Positions 6,614 to 12,227 of a DNA stretch of 12,227 bases are shown here, piece by piece (the stretch's first letter is position 1; every line of letters starts with the position of its first letter). A program made the position numbers and the translations under genes. Where the stretch lies: contig CAZXOC010000229.1 of NCBI GenBank assembly GCA_964642165.1, positions 1 through 12,227 on the forward strand, in the 5' to 3' direction. The notes under the pieces were generated by a model. That model did not search any database, was not told the DNA's origin, and was given only the letters and a program-made list of their open reading frames with translations. Source of the stretch: CAYRVX01 sp964642165. Its GTDB lineage: Bacteria; Planctomycetota; Phycisphaerae; SM23-33.

Positions 6614-7652
6614 CGTCCTGTTCCTCTTCGTGCTCGCGGAGGTACTCCTCCGCCGCCGCGGCGAGGTCCGGGTCGACCGGCCCGTCGGCCTGTTCCTTCC
6701 CGTCGCGGCCACCTTCCGGCTCGGGCGGACCGGGGGCTTGCGTGTCGGACCGGTATCGCAAGGGGCGGTACCTCGCCGCGGGGGCGCGGTCGGCTTTGAG
6801 CCTCGCCAGCCGCCGACGGGTGAAGTAGAACCCCACGGCCAGGGCGATGATGAGCAGCAGCAGGGGCAGGAAGTTCGCCAGGCCGCCCAGTCCGCTGCCG
6901 ACGCCGCGGAGCGGCAGGGCGGTCCGGCTGATCTGCCAGGCGATCAGTTCCGGGTAGTCGCGCATGTCGCCGCTGCCCTCTTCCTGGGCGCGGTAGACCT
7001 TGTAGAACAGCGCGGCGATGCGGATGCGCCTGCCGCCCTTGTAGACGCCGCGGCGGTAGCGGTCGGTCCGGTCCGACTCGCCAACGAAGGCGTTGGGGTC
7101 CACGATCGAGAAGACCTTCAGGGGTTTGCCGTCCTCGTTGGGCACGCCGGTCTGGACGCAGTCCATCTCCCAGACGGGCCTGTCCTTCGGCCAGAGCTTC
7201 GGGCGGAAGCCCAGGCCCGCCCCCGCCTGGCGCTTCCTGACCACGTAGACCTTGACCTTCATGTGGAGCGGCGTGGCGCGGTACCGATCGGGCTCGGCCA
7301 GCAGGTTCACGTACGCCGGGCTGTCCAGCTCGTGCCACTCGATCGGCTCGAGCCGCGGCGCCCGCGCCGCCACCGCGAACATCACGTACAGCGCCGTCTC
7401 GTCGAACTTGCCCGTGCGGTCCTGGATGTCCTCCAGGACGGTCGCCTCCTGCTCGGTNNNNNNNNNNNNNNNNNNNNNNNNNNNNNNNNNNNNNNNNNNN
7501 NNNNNNNNNNNNNNNNNNNNNNNNNNNNNNNNNNNNNNNNNNNNNNNNNNNNNNNNNGGGCGCGCCGACAGGGCCGCTCCCACGGCCAGCCATCCCGCCA
7601 GCGCCCCCGCGCCCCCGCGGCCGGGGACCCTGCACCGTCTCGTCGTTATCAT
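6582..7652 (-). CDS. Putative exported single-TM protein of unknown function, interrupted by assembly gap
   Basis: I do not recognise the family. The 3' part (7457 to 6582) encodes about 291 residues: an extracytoplasmic-looking region (FDETALYVMFAVAARAPRL, then HMKVKVYVVRKRQ), a segment WEMDCVQTGVPNEDGKPLK, one transmembrane helix (NFLPLLLLIIALAVGFYF, residues about 195-212 after the gap), a basic stop-transfer patch (TRRRLARLK), and a cytoplasmic tail rich in Pro, Arg, Glu and Asp ending EEYLREHEEEQDD. The 5' part (7652-7558) encodes MITTRRCRVPGRGG followed by GALAGWLAVGAALSAR, which looks like a signal peptide. The 100-N gap between them has default length, so the frame match across it may be luck and the total length is unknown. 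The ATG at 7652 follows a strong promoter so closely that the mRNA would be leaderless. The 3' end overlaps aroB; no link to shikimate synthesis is evident. Confidence 0.6.
   Translation of the reverse strand: MITTRRCRVPGRGGAGALAGWLAVGAALSARXXXXXXXXXXXXXXXXXXXXXXXXXXXXXXXXXXTEQEATVLEDIQDRTGKFDETALYVMFAVAARAPRLEPIEWHELDSPAYVNLLAEPDRYRATPLHMKVKVYVVRKRQAGAGLGFRPKLWPKDRPVWEMDCVQTGVPNEDGKPLKVFSIVDPNAFVGESDRTDRYRRGVYKGGRRIRIAALFYKVYRAQEEGSGDMRDYPELIAWQISRTALPLRGVGSGLGGLANFLPLLLLIIALAVGFYFTRRRLARLKADRAPAARYRPLRYRSDTQAPGPPEPEGGRDGKEQADGPVDPDLAAAAEEYLREHEEEQDDGRDGEGRWR
7458..7557. other. Assembly gap (100 N)
   Basis: Exactly 100 N, the usual placeholder for a scaffold gap of unknown size. It interrupts the membrane-protein gene, so neither the true distance nor the continuity of reading frame across it is known. 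Confidence 0.98.
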
Positions 7653-7659
7653 GACTGCA

Positions 7660-7689
7660 ATTGTACGCACGCCTCTGCTGCGCTGTCAA
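7660..7689 (-). promoter_or_regulatory. Strong sigma70-like promoter, apparently leaderless
   Basis: The minus strand reads TTGACA (7684-7689, perfect -35), an 18-bp spacer, and TACAAT (7660-7665, one mismatch from TATAAT). Seven bases follow before ATG (7652-7650), so the predicted transcription start falls on the base before, or on, the A of the start codon. It would drive the membrane-protein gene and the overlapping aroB. Confidence 0.65.
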
Positions 7690-7750
7690 AGCCAAGCGCG
7701 GAGCCGGCGCGGCGGGGGACGGACGCTTGTCCGGGGCGGGGCGGCAGGCG

Positions 7751-8803
7751 CTATTCGTCGCGCCCGGCCGGGGGCTGCTCCACCTGCCGGCTGCCATCGA
7801 CCTGGAGGTTCGAGAACGCCGGCAGGAGGAAGGTGTCGTCGGGGCCTGTGGGGGCCTCGTCGCCGTCGTACTCATAGACCCCTTCGGCGATGTAGATGTT
7901 GTTGCCGTTGACGCCGACGGACGCGCGGCGCTTGAACTCGACGTGCATGTCGAGGTAGAGGACGTTCTGCCCGACGCGGTCGTGGTTGTCGCTGACGGCC
8001 GTGGCGAGGCGGTCCGGGCGGAACTGCCCGCCGGCGAAGAGCGGGGTGCTGTCGGAGAGGATCGCCATGCTCATCTTGATCTTGGCGAAGCGCTTGTCTT
8101 CCAGCCACGGGCCCCGCAAGCCGATCGCGTACTGGTAGGAGTAGGTGATCGACTCGGGGTGCGGGAAGTCTTTCATTCCGGCCACGACCACGAACGACCG
8201 CCCGCCGACGGCGGGGCACTGGAATGCCGGCGGCTCGACGTAGCGGGCCTTGATCAGGCGGAACAGCGCGGCGGAGTTGCTGATGCCGGGGCGCCCGGCC
8301 GCCGGGAGCCAGTTCCGGCGCGGGGACTCGCCGGCGGCGGGGAGGTACTTGTCGTTGTGGCTGGCGTAGGTCAGCAGCCCCGAGGCCAGTCGGGCCACCT
8401 GCGCCCCGCACATCGTGCGCTGCCTTCGCCGCCGCGCCTCCCGGTAGGAGACGCCGAAGACGCTGACCAGCAGCAGCACCACGCCGGCGATGGCCCCCAC
8501 CTCGCGCAGGGAGAACGTCGGTCGAATCACGTCGCGGCGCTGGAGCTCCTCCCGGGCCAGCAGCGCGTCGGTCTGCTTCGCCGAGCGGATCCGCGCCAGC
8601 GTGCGCTCCACGAGGTCCTCCGGCGGCTCGTGCTCGGTGGCGAGGTCCATGGCCGCGAACGTCCGGCGAATGTCGTCGTGGAGGCGCCGCAGCGCCTCGT
8701 CGCTGCCGAGGCGCCGGCGGACTTCCTCGGCCCGGGCGTCGTCGCACCGACCCAGGAGAAAGTCGATCAGCAGCATCTCGTTGGCACGTTGGTTATCCAC
8801 CAC
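7751..8803 (-). CDS. Anti-sigma-like membrane protein with C-terminal pseudopilin-type (DUF1559-like) domain
   Basis: A 350-residue protein. Residues 1-60 (LLIDFLLGRC, then AEEVRRRLGSDEALRRLHDD) look like the cytoplasmic helical part of planctomycete anti-sigma factors, though the zinc-binding HxxxCxxC is absent. A single TM helix lies at about 100-119 (REVGAIAGVVLLLVSVFGVS) with an Arg-rich RRRRQR flank. The extracytoplasmic part (130-350) has RLASGLLTYASHNDKYLP (138-155), as in pseudopilin-like planctomycete proteins, and NHDRVGQNVLYLDMHVEF (273-290), the counterpart of their H-x-DG motif with Met286 where Gly is usual. The start (GTG 8803, or the next codon) overlaps the sigma gene's stop by 11 nt, so the two are translationally coupled. 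Most likely it holds the ECF sigma factor at the membrane and relays a signal sensed outside. Both the anti-sigma role and the signal are inferred from context. Confidence 0.72.
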   Translation of the reverse strand: MVDNQRANEMLLIDFLLGRCDDARAEEVRRRLGSDEALRRLHDDIRRTFAAMDLATEHEPPEDLVERTLARIRSAKQTDALLAREELQRRDVIRPTFSLREVGAIAGVVLLLVSVFGVSYREARRRRQRTMCGAQVARLASGLLTYASHNDKYLPAAGESPRRNWLPAAGRPGISNSAALFRLIKARYVEPPAFQCPAVGGRSFVVVAGMKDFPHPESITYSYQYAIGLRGPWLEDKRFAKIKMSMAILSDSTPLFAGGQFRPDRLATAVSDNHDRVGQNVLYLDMHVEFKRRASVGVNGNNIYIAEGVYEYDGDEAPTGPDDTFLLPAFSNLQVDGSRQVEQPPAGRDE

Positions 8804-9419
8804 GTCGAGACCTATCGGCCAGGGCCTTCCACTGCTTGGCGAAGTACCGCACGGCCGCGTGAAGTCGACTCTTGACCGTCCCCAGCGGCACGTCCAGGAT
8901 CTCCGCGATCTCCTTGTACGGAAACTCGTTAAAGTAGCTCAACAGCAGAACGGTCCGGAGGCTCTCCGGCATCTGCCGTATGACATTTTGTACGGCCTGC
9001 CGGGTTTCGAGGTTCACCAAAGATTCCCCCGGCGCCGGCACGTCGGCGGGCATCAGCTCGGCGTAGGTGGTCTCCTGGCTGCCGCTGCCAATGACGGTGG
9101 CGTCGAGGGAGGCGGCCCGTCGGCGATAGCTCTTGCGCATGGCGTCTCGGGCCTTGTTCGCCGCGATGGTGAACAGCCAGGGCTTCAGCCGGCGGGACAT
9201 GTCGAACGTCGCGGCCGAGATGTGGAGCTGAAGGAACGCGTCCTGGAAGACGTCCTCGGCCAGCGCCACGTCGCCCGTGAACCGCACGAGGAAGTTGAAC
9301 AGCTCGCGGTGGTACCGCCGCACCAGGGCCCCGAACGCCTCCGGGTCCCCGTCGAGGTGGCGCTGGAGCAGTTCGGTGTCGCTGACGCTCCGGCGGCCGT
9401 CTGGCGGATCCGTCACCAA
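8793..9419 (-). CDS. ECF-type RNA polymerase sigma factor
   Basis: A 208-residue sigma-70 family factor of the extracytoplasmic-function group. Region 2 spans about 26-100 (FGALVRRYHRELFNFL, VALAEDVFQDAFLQLH at 51-66, LKPWLFTIAANKARD at 78-92), and region 4 about 147-195 (MPESLRTVLLLSYFNEFPY, YKEIAEILDVPLGTVKSRLH as helix-turn-helix). The linker (101-140) is Pro/Ala-rich; there is no extra C-terminal domain. TTG at 9419 is used because AAGGGA lies 8 nt before it; the next codon, GTG at 9416, is also possible. It overlaps the downstream anti-sigma-like gene and has a promoter-like sequence at 9461-9490. Its targets are unknown; the divergent heparinase-family gene is the nearest candidate. Confidence 0.93.
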   Translation of the reverse strand: MVTDPPDGRRSVSDTELLQRHLDGDPEAFGALVRRYHRELFNFLVRFTGDVALAEDVFQDAFLQLHISAATFDMSRRLKPWLFTIAANKARDAMRKSYRRRAASLDATVIGSGSQETTYAELMPADVPAPGESLVNLETRQAVQNVIRQMPESLRTVLLLSYFNEFPYKEIAEILDVPLGTVKSRLHAAVRYFAKQWKALADRSRRGG

Positions 9420-9460
9420 GCAGACGTTCCCTTTCGTCTGACAGGACTTTCCACCGGGGA

Positions 9461-9490
9461 ATGATAGGGTTGCCGCCGCGCCGCGTCCAA
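9461..9490 (-). promoter_or_regulatory. Promoter-like sequence for the ECF sigma operon
   Basis: On the minus strand TTGGAC (9485-9490), an 18-bp spacer and TATCAT (9461-9466) resemble a sigma70 promoter with a good -10 and a middling -35. It predicts a transcript starting near 9454, leaving a leader of about 35 nt that contains the AAGGGA ribosome site. Confidence 0.45.
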
Positions 9491-9506
9491 CCGTTTCTCC
9501 GCGGCC

Positions 9507-9533
9507 GGGCCAAAGCCGCCTTGCGTTTGGCCC
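9507..9533. promoter_or_regulatory. 8-bp inverted repeat, candidate operator between divergent genes
   Basis: GGGCCAAA (9507-9514) and TTTGGCCC (9526-9533) are perfect inverted copies separated by 11 bp. The element lies between the divergent sigma and heparinase-family promoters and covers the possible plus-strand -35 at 9521-9526. That placement suits a dimeric regulator. No cognate regulator gene is in the window. Confidence 0.42.
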
Positions 9534-9549
9534 AAGGCGATCCTATCCT
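9521..9549 (+). promoter_or_regulatory. Possible promoter of the heparinase-family gene
   Basis: TTGCGT (9521-9526), a 17-bp spacer, and TATCCT (9544-9549) form a fair sigma70-like promoter. The predicted start near 9556 rules out translation from the in-frame GTG at 9550 and fits the ATG at 9589. Confidence 0.35.
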
Positions 9550-9588
9550 GTGGGCACTTCCCCAAGCCGGCTGGATGGAACCGAACGC

Positions 9589-11430
9589 ATGAGACGCGGC
9601 ATACTTGCCAGTCGGGACGAGTTGAGGGCCCTTCGCCAGCACCTCGGCTACAAGGCCTACGTCGGCATGTACGAGGCCCTGCGCCGGCGCTGTGCGCTGA
9701 TCCTGGAGTCGGCCCCCATCACCGAACAGCGGTGGCGACACCTCTGGGCGCAAGGGCATTGGGGCTCGGCCGTCCAGGCCGCCCGCGCCGTGCAGGGGCG
9801 AGTGTTCGACCTGCTGATCGCCCACCACATTGACGCGAACACGGCCTACCGCGATCGGGCCGTCGAGGAGCTCACCGGGCTGGTCCGGTGGAGCACGTGG
9901 GTCGACCCGTGCCACAACCACGTGCCGGCGGACCTGTGCACGGCGGAGGCTGCCGTCGCGGCGGCCGTCGGGCTCGACTGGCTCTGGGAGGACCTCGGCG
10001 CGGGCGACCGCGAGCGGTTCCTCCGGGCCCTTCGCGACAAGGCCGTCCGCCCCTACGTGCAGGGCGTCGAGCAGGGCGCGTTCTGGTCCAACTGCTACCA
10101 CCACTGGAACGCGGTGGTCAACGCCGGGGTGGGACTGGCCGCGTTGGCGCTGGCCGACGGGGACGACGGGGCCCGCGAGGCCTACGGGCTGGCGCGGGCG
10201 AACCTCGGGCACTTCTTCGCCGCGCTCGGGCGCGACGGCGGCTGGGACGAAGGCACCGGGTACTGGGGCTACGGCATGCGGTACGTGCTGCTGCTGGCCG
10301 AGGCCGCTCGCCGCCTCCAGGACGACCAGACCCTCCTGCACAGCCGCGGCATGGACGCGACGGGGCTCTTCGGCGTCTACTTCGCGCCGAACGGTCAGCC
10401 GGCCAGCTTCGGCGACTTCGCCGCCGTGCCGCTGCTGGGGACGTTCTACCTCCTGCCGAAGTACTACGCCCGCCGCGAGGTCACGTGGTGGCTGGACACC
10501 TACGCGTTCCATCGCGACGTGACCACCACGGGCTGGTCGGCGGCGGGGCTGGCGATGCTCTTCCGCCCGCCCCGCGCCCGCACGCCGCGCCGCCCGAAGC
10601 TCAAGCCCGTCAAGGTCTTCCCCAGCGTCGGCTGGGCGGCCATGGCGGACCACTGGCCCCGGCCGTCGTTCTACGTCGCCGCCAAGACGGGCGACCTGTC
10701 GGCCCATCACTCGCAGCGCGACATGAGCTCCATCCAGGTCCAGGTCGACGGCGAGATGCTCCTGGCCGACCTGGGCAACGCGCCGTACTCGCGCGAGTAC
10801 CTCTCCTCGGCGCGGGGCGACTACTACGAGGCCCAGGCCCGCGCCCACAACACCGTCATCGTGGCCGAACGCGATCACCAGATCGACGCCCACGGCAGGA
10901 TCGTCGACGCCAGGACCGGGCGCAACTTCCGCCACGTCGTCTGCGACGCCGGATCCGCCTGCGGCGAGAACGTCCGCTTCGTCCGGCACCTGGTCATGGC
11001 GGTCGAAGGAGACCCGCCCGCCGGCAGCATGCTCCTCGTGGTGGACGACCTGACCAACGGCGTGCCCGAGAAGGTCGAGACCTTCTGGCACACCGCCAGG
11101 CACGTCGACCTGGAGCCGGGTCGCCTCGGCGGCACCATCGCCGGGCGACGGGCGGAGATCCACTTCGCCGTGGCCTCCACCGCCAAAGTCCGCGCCGTCA
11201 TGAAGTCCTACCCGATCGACAGCCGACGCCGGGATAACGTCCTGCAACTGACCAGCGGCTTTATCGGCCGGGCGCTGACGGCCAGCGTGTTCTCCCGCCG
11301 GAAGCTCCCGCGCGGCGTGCGACTCGAAGCCGACGAGAAAGGCTCGGTCGTCGTCGAGGCCGGGGGCACCGTCGTCTGCTTCCGCGAGGTCAAGGGGAGC
11401 CTGAAGGTCGAGTCGGTCTCGCGGACCTGA
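9589..11430 (+). CDS. Heparinase II/III family protein
   Basis: A 613-residue protein of the heparinase II/III-like polysaccharide lyase group, which cleave uronic-acid-containing polysaccharides by beta-elimination. The N-terminal helical (alpha/alpha toroid) half runs to about 330 and has WSNCYHHWNAVVNAG (166-180) and GGWDEGTGYWGYGMRY (217-232), matching the family's Asn/His and Tyr catalytic segments. The C-terminal beta half has AHHSQRDMSSIQV (372-384), LLADLGNAPYSREYL (391-405) and ARAHNTVIV (417-425), the usual metal-site and core strands. There is no signal peptide, so the protein appears cytoplasmic, unusual for enzymes that attack large polymers. The ATG at 9589 is preferred over the in-frame GTG at 9550, which overlaps the predicted transcription start. 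It is divergent from an ECF sigma operon and alone on its strand. The substrate cannot be told; oligosaccharides taken up or an endogenous glycan are both possible. Confidence 0.85.
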   Translation: MRRGILASRDELRALRQHLGYKAYVGMYEALRRRCALILESAPITEQRWRHLWAQGHWGSAVQAARAVQGRVFDLLIAHHIDANTAYRDRAVEELTGLVRWSTWVDPCHNHVPADLCTAEAAVAAAVGLDWLWEDLGAGDRERFLRALRDKAVRPYVQGVEQGAFWSNCYHHWNAVVNAGVGLAALALADGDDGAREAYGLARANLGHFFAALGRDGGWDEGTGYWGYGMRYVLLLAEAARRLQDDQTLLHSRGMDATGLFGVYFAPNGQPASFGDFAAVPLLGTFYLLPKYYARREVTWWLDTYAFHRDVTTTGWSAAGLAMLFRPPRARTPRRPKLKPVKVFPSVGWAAMADHWPRPSFYVAAKTGDLSAHHSQRDMSSIQVQVDGEMLLADLGNAPYSREYLSSARGDYYEAQARAHNTVIVAERDHQIDAHGRIVDARTGRNFRHVVCDAGSACGENVRFVRHLVMAVEGDPPAGSMLLVVDDLTNGVPEKVETFWHTARHVDLEPGRLGGTIAGRRAEIHFAVASTAKVRAVMKSYPIDSRRRDNVLQLTSGFIGRALTASVFSRRKLPRGVRLEADEKGSVVVEAGGTVVCFREVKGSLKVESVSRT

Positions 11431-11504
11431 CCGCTATATCGGCCGCCGCGGCCCGACGTACCGCCCGGGCGTCAAGAAAAGAGAGCCGGTTGCGATGTGA
11501 GTCC

Positions 11505-11532
11505 AGGGGACGCGTCTGGGCGAGCGTCCCTT
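11505..11532 (+). terminator. Hairpin, possible terminator of the heparinase-family gene
   Basis: GGGACGC (11507-11513) pairs with GCGTCCC (11524-11530) across a 10-nt loop, extendable by a G-T and an A-T pair. It lies 75 bp after the stop at 11430. Only two T residues follow, so intrinsic termination would be weak; it could also belong to the repeat cluster downstream. Confidence 0.35.
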
Positions 11533-11586
11533 CCCATCGGGGGCAGGCCGCCGGCAGCGTGGCCAGGCCCACGTGCACCAGCATGA

Positions 11587-11606
11587 CCACGCCAACGTTG
11601 GCGTGG
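11587..11606. repeat. Perfect 20-bp palindrome
   Basis: CCACGCCAACGTTGGCGTGG reads the same on both strands, with its centre at 11596/11597 and no spacer. It lies 127 bp upstream of the HUH transposase-like gene. It may be a dispersed palindrome, a target of the transposase or an operator; which one cannot be decided from one copy. Confidence 0.6.
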
Positions 11607-11626
11607 ATGAGCTCGGATGGCGCAGG

Positions 11627-11672
11627 AAGGCCCGGGGATCTGAATCCCTGGGCTCCGGATCCCCGGGCTTCC
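11627..11672. repeat. REP-like imperfect inverted repeat upstream of the HUH gene
   Basis: The arms GCCCGGGGATC (11630-11640) and GATCCCCGGGC (11658-11668) are perfect 11-bp inverted copies around a 17-nt middle, and they extend outward into GGAAG / CTTCC with one bulged base. The middle itself contains CCCTGGG. The minus strand of this element closely matches 12072-12098 inside the HUH gene. A hairpin repeat beside a RAYT-type gene is the classic REP setting. Confidence 0.6.
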
Positions 11673-11733
11673 ACTTCGGTCGACCCGCCCGCCCCGTCTC
11701 GTGGTCGGACATTGCCCCCCGTACGATGCGCCC

Positions 11734-12227
11734 GTGCTTCCCTGGCGCAACTGGTTCCACTGCAGCGGGTCCACGTACGGAACGTGGCTGCCGGGCGACC
11801 CCCGCGGGTGGCGGTCGCGGCACCATCGAGAGCACGTGGAGGGCGACTACAAGCACCCGCCGCCGACCGGGAAGTACGACGAGATCTACGCACGATCCAG
11901 GCGATCGATGAAGCGCGACGAGGTCCTCCTCGATTGGGGCCACCGCGTGGTCGCCTGTCGCGAGATGGCCCGCACGCTGGTGTTCCACGAGGTGGAGCTG
12001 ATCGACCTGTCGGTCGGCGCCGCGCATTACCATATCCTCGCGCGGTTCACGCCGGTGGGTCGGGAGAGAGACCCAGGGATCGAGATCCCCGGGCTTCCCA
12101 GGAACAGGAGGATCGACACCTACGAGCTCCTCAAGAGAGCTGCGAGACACTACGTGGGGATCGCGAAGAAGAACAGCGCTCGGGCACTGAGCGACGCGGG
12201 GCTCGTCGCACGCGGCGGCGTCTGGGC
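11734..12227 (+). CDS. REP-associated (Y1/IS200-like, HUH) transposase-like protein, C-terminus cut by window edge
   Basis: The first 164 residues of a protein resembling the TnpA-REP/RAYT group: single-strand DNA transposases that nick hairpin DNA through a catalytic Tyr. NWFHCSGSTYGTWLPGDPRG (6-25) followed by RHHREHVEGDYKHPPP (29-44) is the N-terminal signature I associate with a planctomycete branch of the family. GAAHYHILARFTPVG (95-109) contains the metal-binding HUH triad H98-Y99-H100. LKRAARHYVGIAKKNSARAL (133-152) is the later conserved helix; Y140 is a candidate nucleophile, but the alignment needed to prove it is not available. GTG at 11734 is used: the sequence upstream in frame has no family resemblance and there is no clear RBS. 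Residues about 113-124 (DPGIEIPGLPRN) are encoded by a copy of the repeat found upstream. Whether it is still a mobile element or a domesticated repeat-processing gene is unknown. Confidence 0.7.
   Translation, partial: MLPWRNWFHCSGSTYGTWLPGDPRGWRSRHHREHVEGDYKHPPPTGKYDEIYARSRRSMKRDEVLLDWGHRVVACREMARTLVFHEVELIDLSVGAAHYHILARFTPVGRERDPGIEIPGLPRNRRIDTYELLKRAARHYVGIAKKNSARALSDAGLVARGGVW
12072..12098 (+). repeat. Copy of the REP-like repeat inside the HUH transposase-like gene
   Basis: The stretch CCCAGGGAT, two differing bases, then AGATCCCCGGGC and TTCC matches the minus strand of 11628-11655, with two substitutions and one single-base gap. It contains its own small stem (GGGATC 12076-12081, GATCCC 12084-12089). 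In frame it codes for PGIEIPGLP between the HUH motif and the following helix, where it looks like an insertion. Confidence 0.55.

Larger units (their letters stand above)
11431..11733. other. Palindrome-rich intergenic region
   Basis: No convincing gene lies in these 303 bp; open frames on either strand lack family resemblance and cross the palindromes. In order it holds a terminator-like hairpin (11505-11532), a perfect 20-bp palindrome (11587-11606) and a REP-like inverted repeat (11627-11672), followed by the HUH transposase-like gene. The dense run of hairpin-forming sequences is typical of DNA near REP-associated transposases. Confidence 0.7.

Noticed and set aside
5108..6799. 563-codon plus-strand open frame across DUF4276 and aroB
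   Set aside because: It crosses two genes with clear motifs in other frames and has no recognisable domain; a shadow frame caused by high GC.
7720..7733. CGGAC/GTCCG hairpin after the anti-sigma-like gene as a terminator
   Set aside because: A 5-bp stem without a T-tract in very GC-rich DNA is not distinguishable from background.
8929..11247. 772-codon minus-strand open frame over the heparinase-family and sigma genes
   Set aside because: It is the longest frame in the window but has no family resemblance, while the heparinase motifs lie on the plus strand and the sigma motifs in another minus frame.
1..12227. CRISPR arrays, tRNA or rRNA genes
   Set aside because: No regularly spaced direct repeats, cloverleaf-like segments or rRNA-like conserved stretches were found on reading both strands.

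Overview
The window is a GC-rich bacterial chromosome fragment, and it most resembles a member of the Planctomycetota/PVC group, probably close to Phycisphaerae. Evidence for this is an anti-sigma-like membrane protein that ends in a pseudopilin-type (DUF1559-like) domain, frequent GTG/TTG starts, a cytoplasmic-looking heparinase-type lyase beside an ECF sigma gene, and a transposase-like HUH protein of a type I associate with planctomycetes. A run of exactly 100 N (7458-7557) shows that this is a scaffolded draft or metagenome assembly. The taxonomic call is inference from gene content.

Layout. Positions 1-3350 hold a minus-strand block, read right to left: pyrD (dihydroorotate dehydrogenase), then, after its own TATAAT promoter and a structured leader, a glycogen-synthase-like GT4 glycosyltransferase, then a GH57 alpha-amylase-type enzyme that runs off the left edge. 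The last two form a plausible alpha-glucan (glycogen) synthesis/turnover pair. Positions 3550-5489 carry a plus-strand two-gene cassette set against the surrounding minus-strand housekeeping genes: an OLD/AAA_21-like ATPase and a DUF4276 (TOPRIM-like) protein that overlap by GTGA. This is the architecture of an ABC-ATPase/TOPRIM conflict (anti-phage-like) module.

Positions 5510-7690 return to the minus strand: a signal-peptide plus single-TM protein of unknown function, interrupted by the assembly gap, with a strong sigma70-like promoter that makes its start codon look leaderless, followed by an overlapping aroB (3-dehydroquinate synthase). Positions 7751-9490 hold an ECF sigma factor and its overlapping anti-sigma/pseudopilin-like partner, also on the minus strand. 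Divergent from them, 9589-11430 encodes a heparinase II/III-family protein. The divergent intergenic region contains promoters for both directions and an 8-bp inverted repeat between and over them, so these three genes may form one regulated unit.

The right end (11431-12227) begins with a 303-bp intergenic region rich in palindromes: a terminator-like hairpin, a perfect 20-bp palindrome, and a REP-like imperfect inverted repeat. These sit upstream of a Y1-type HUH transposase-like gene (RAYT-like) that is cut by the window edge. A copy of the same repeat lies inside that gene's reading frame. This RAYT/REP arrangement and the ATPase-DUF4276 cassette are the two parts of the window most likely to hold something new. 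No tRNA, rRNA or CRISPR array was seen.
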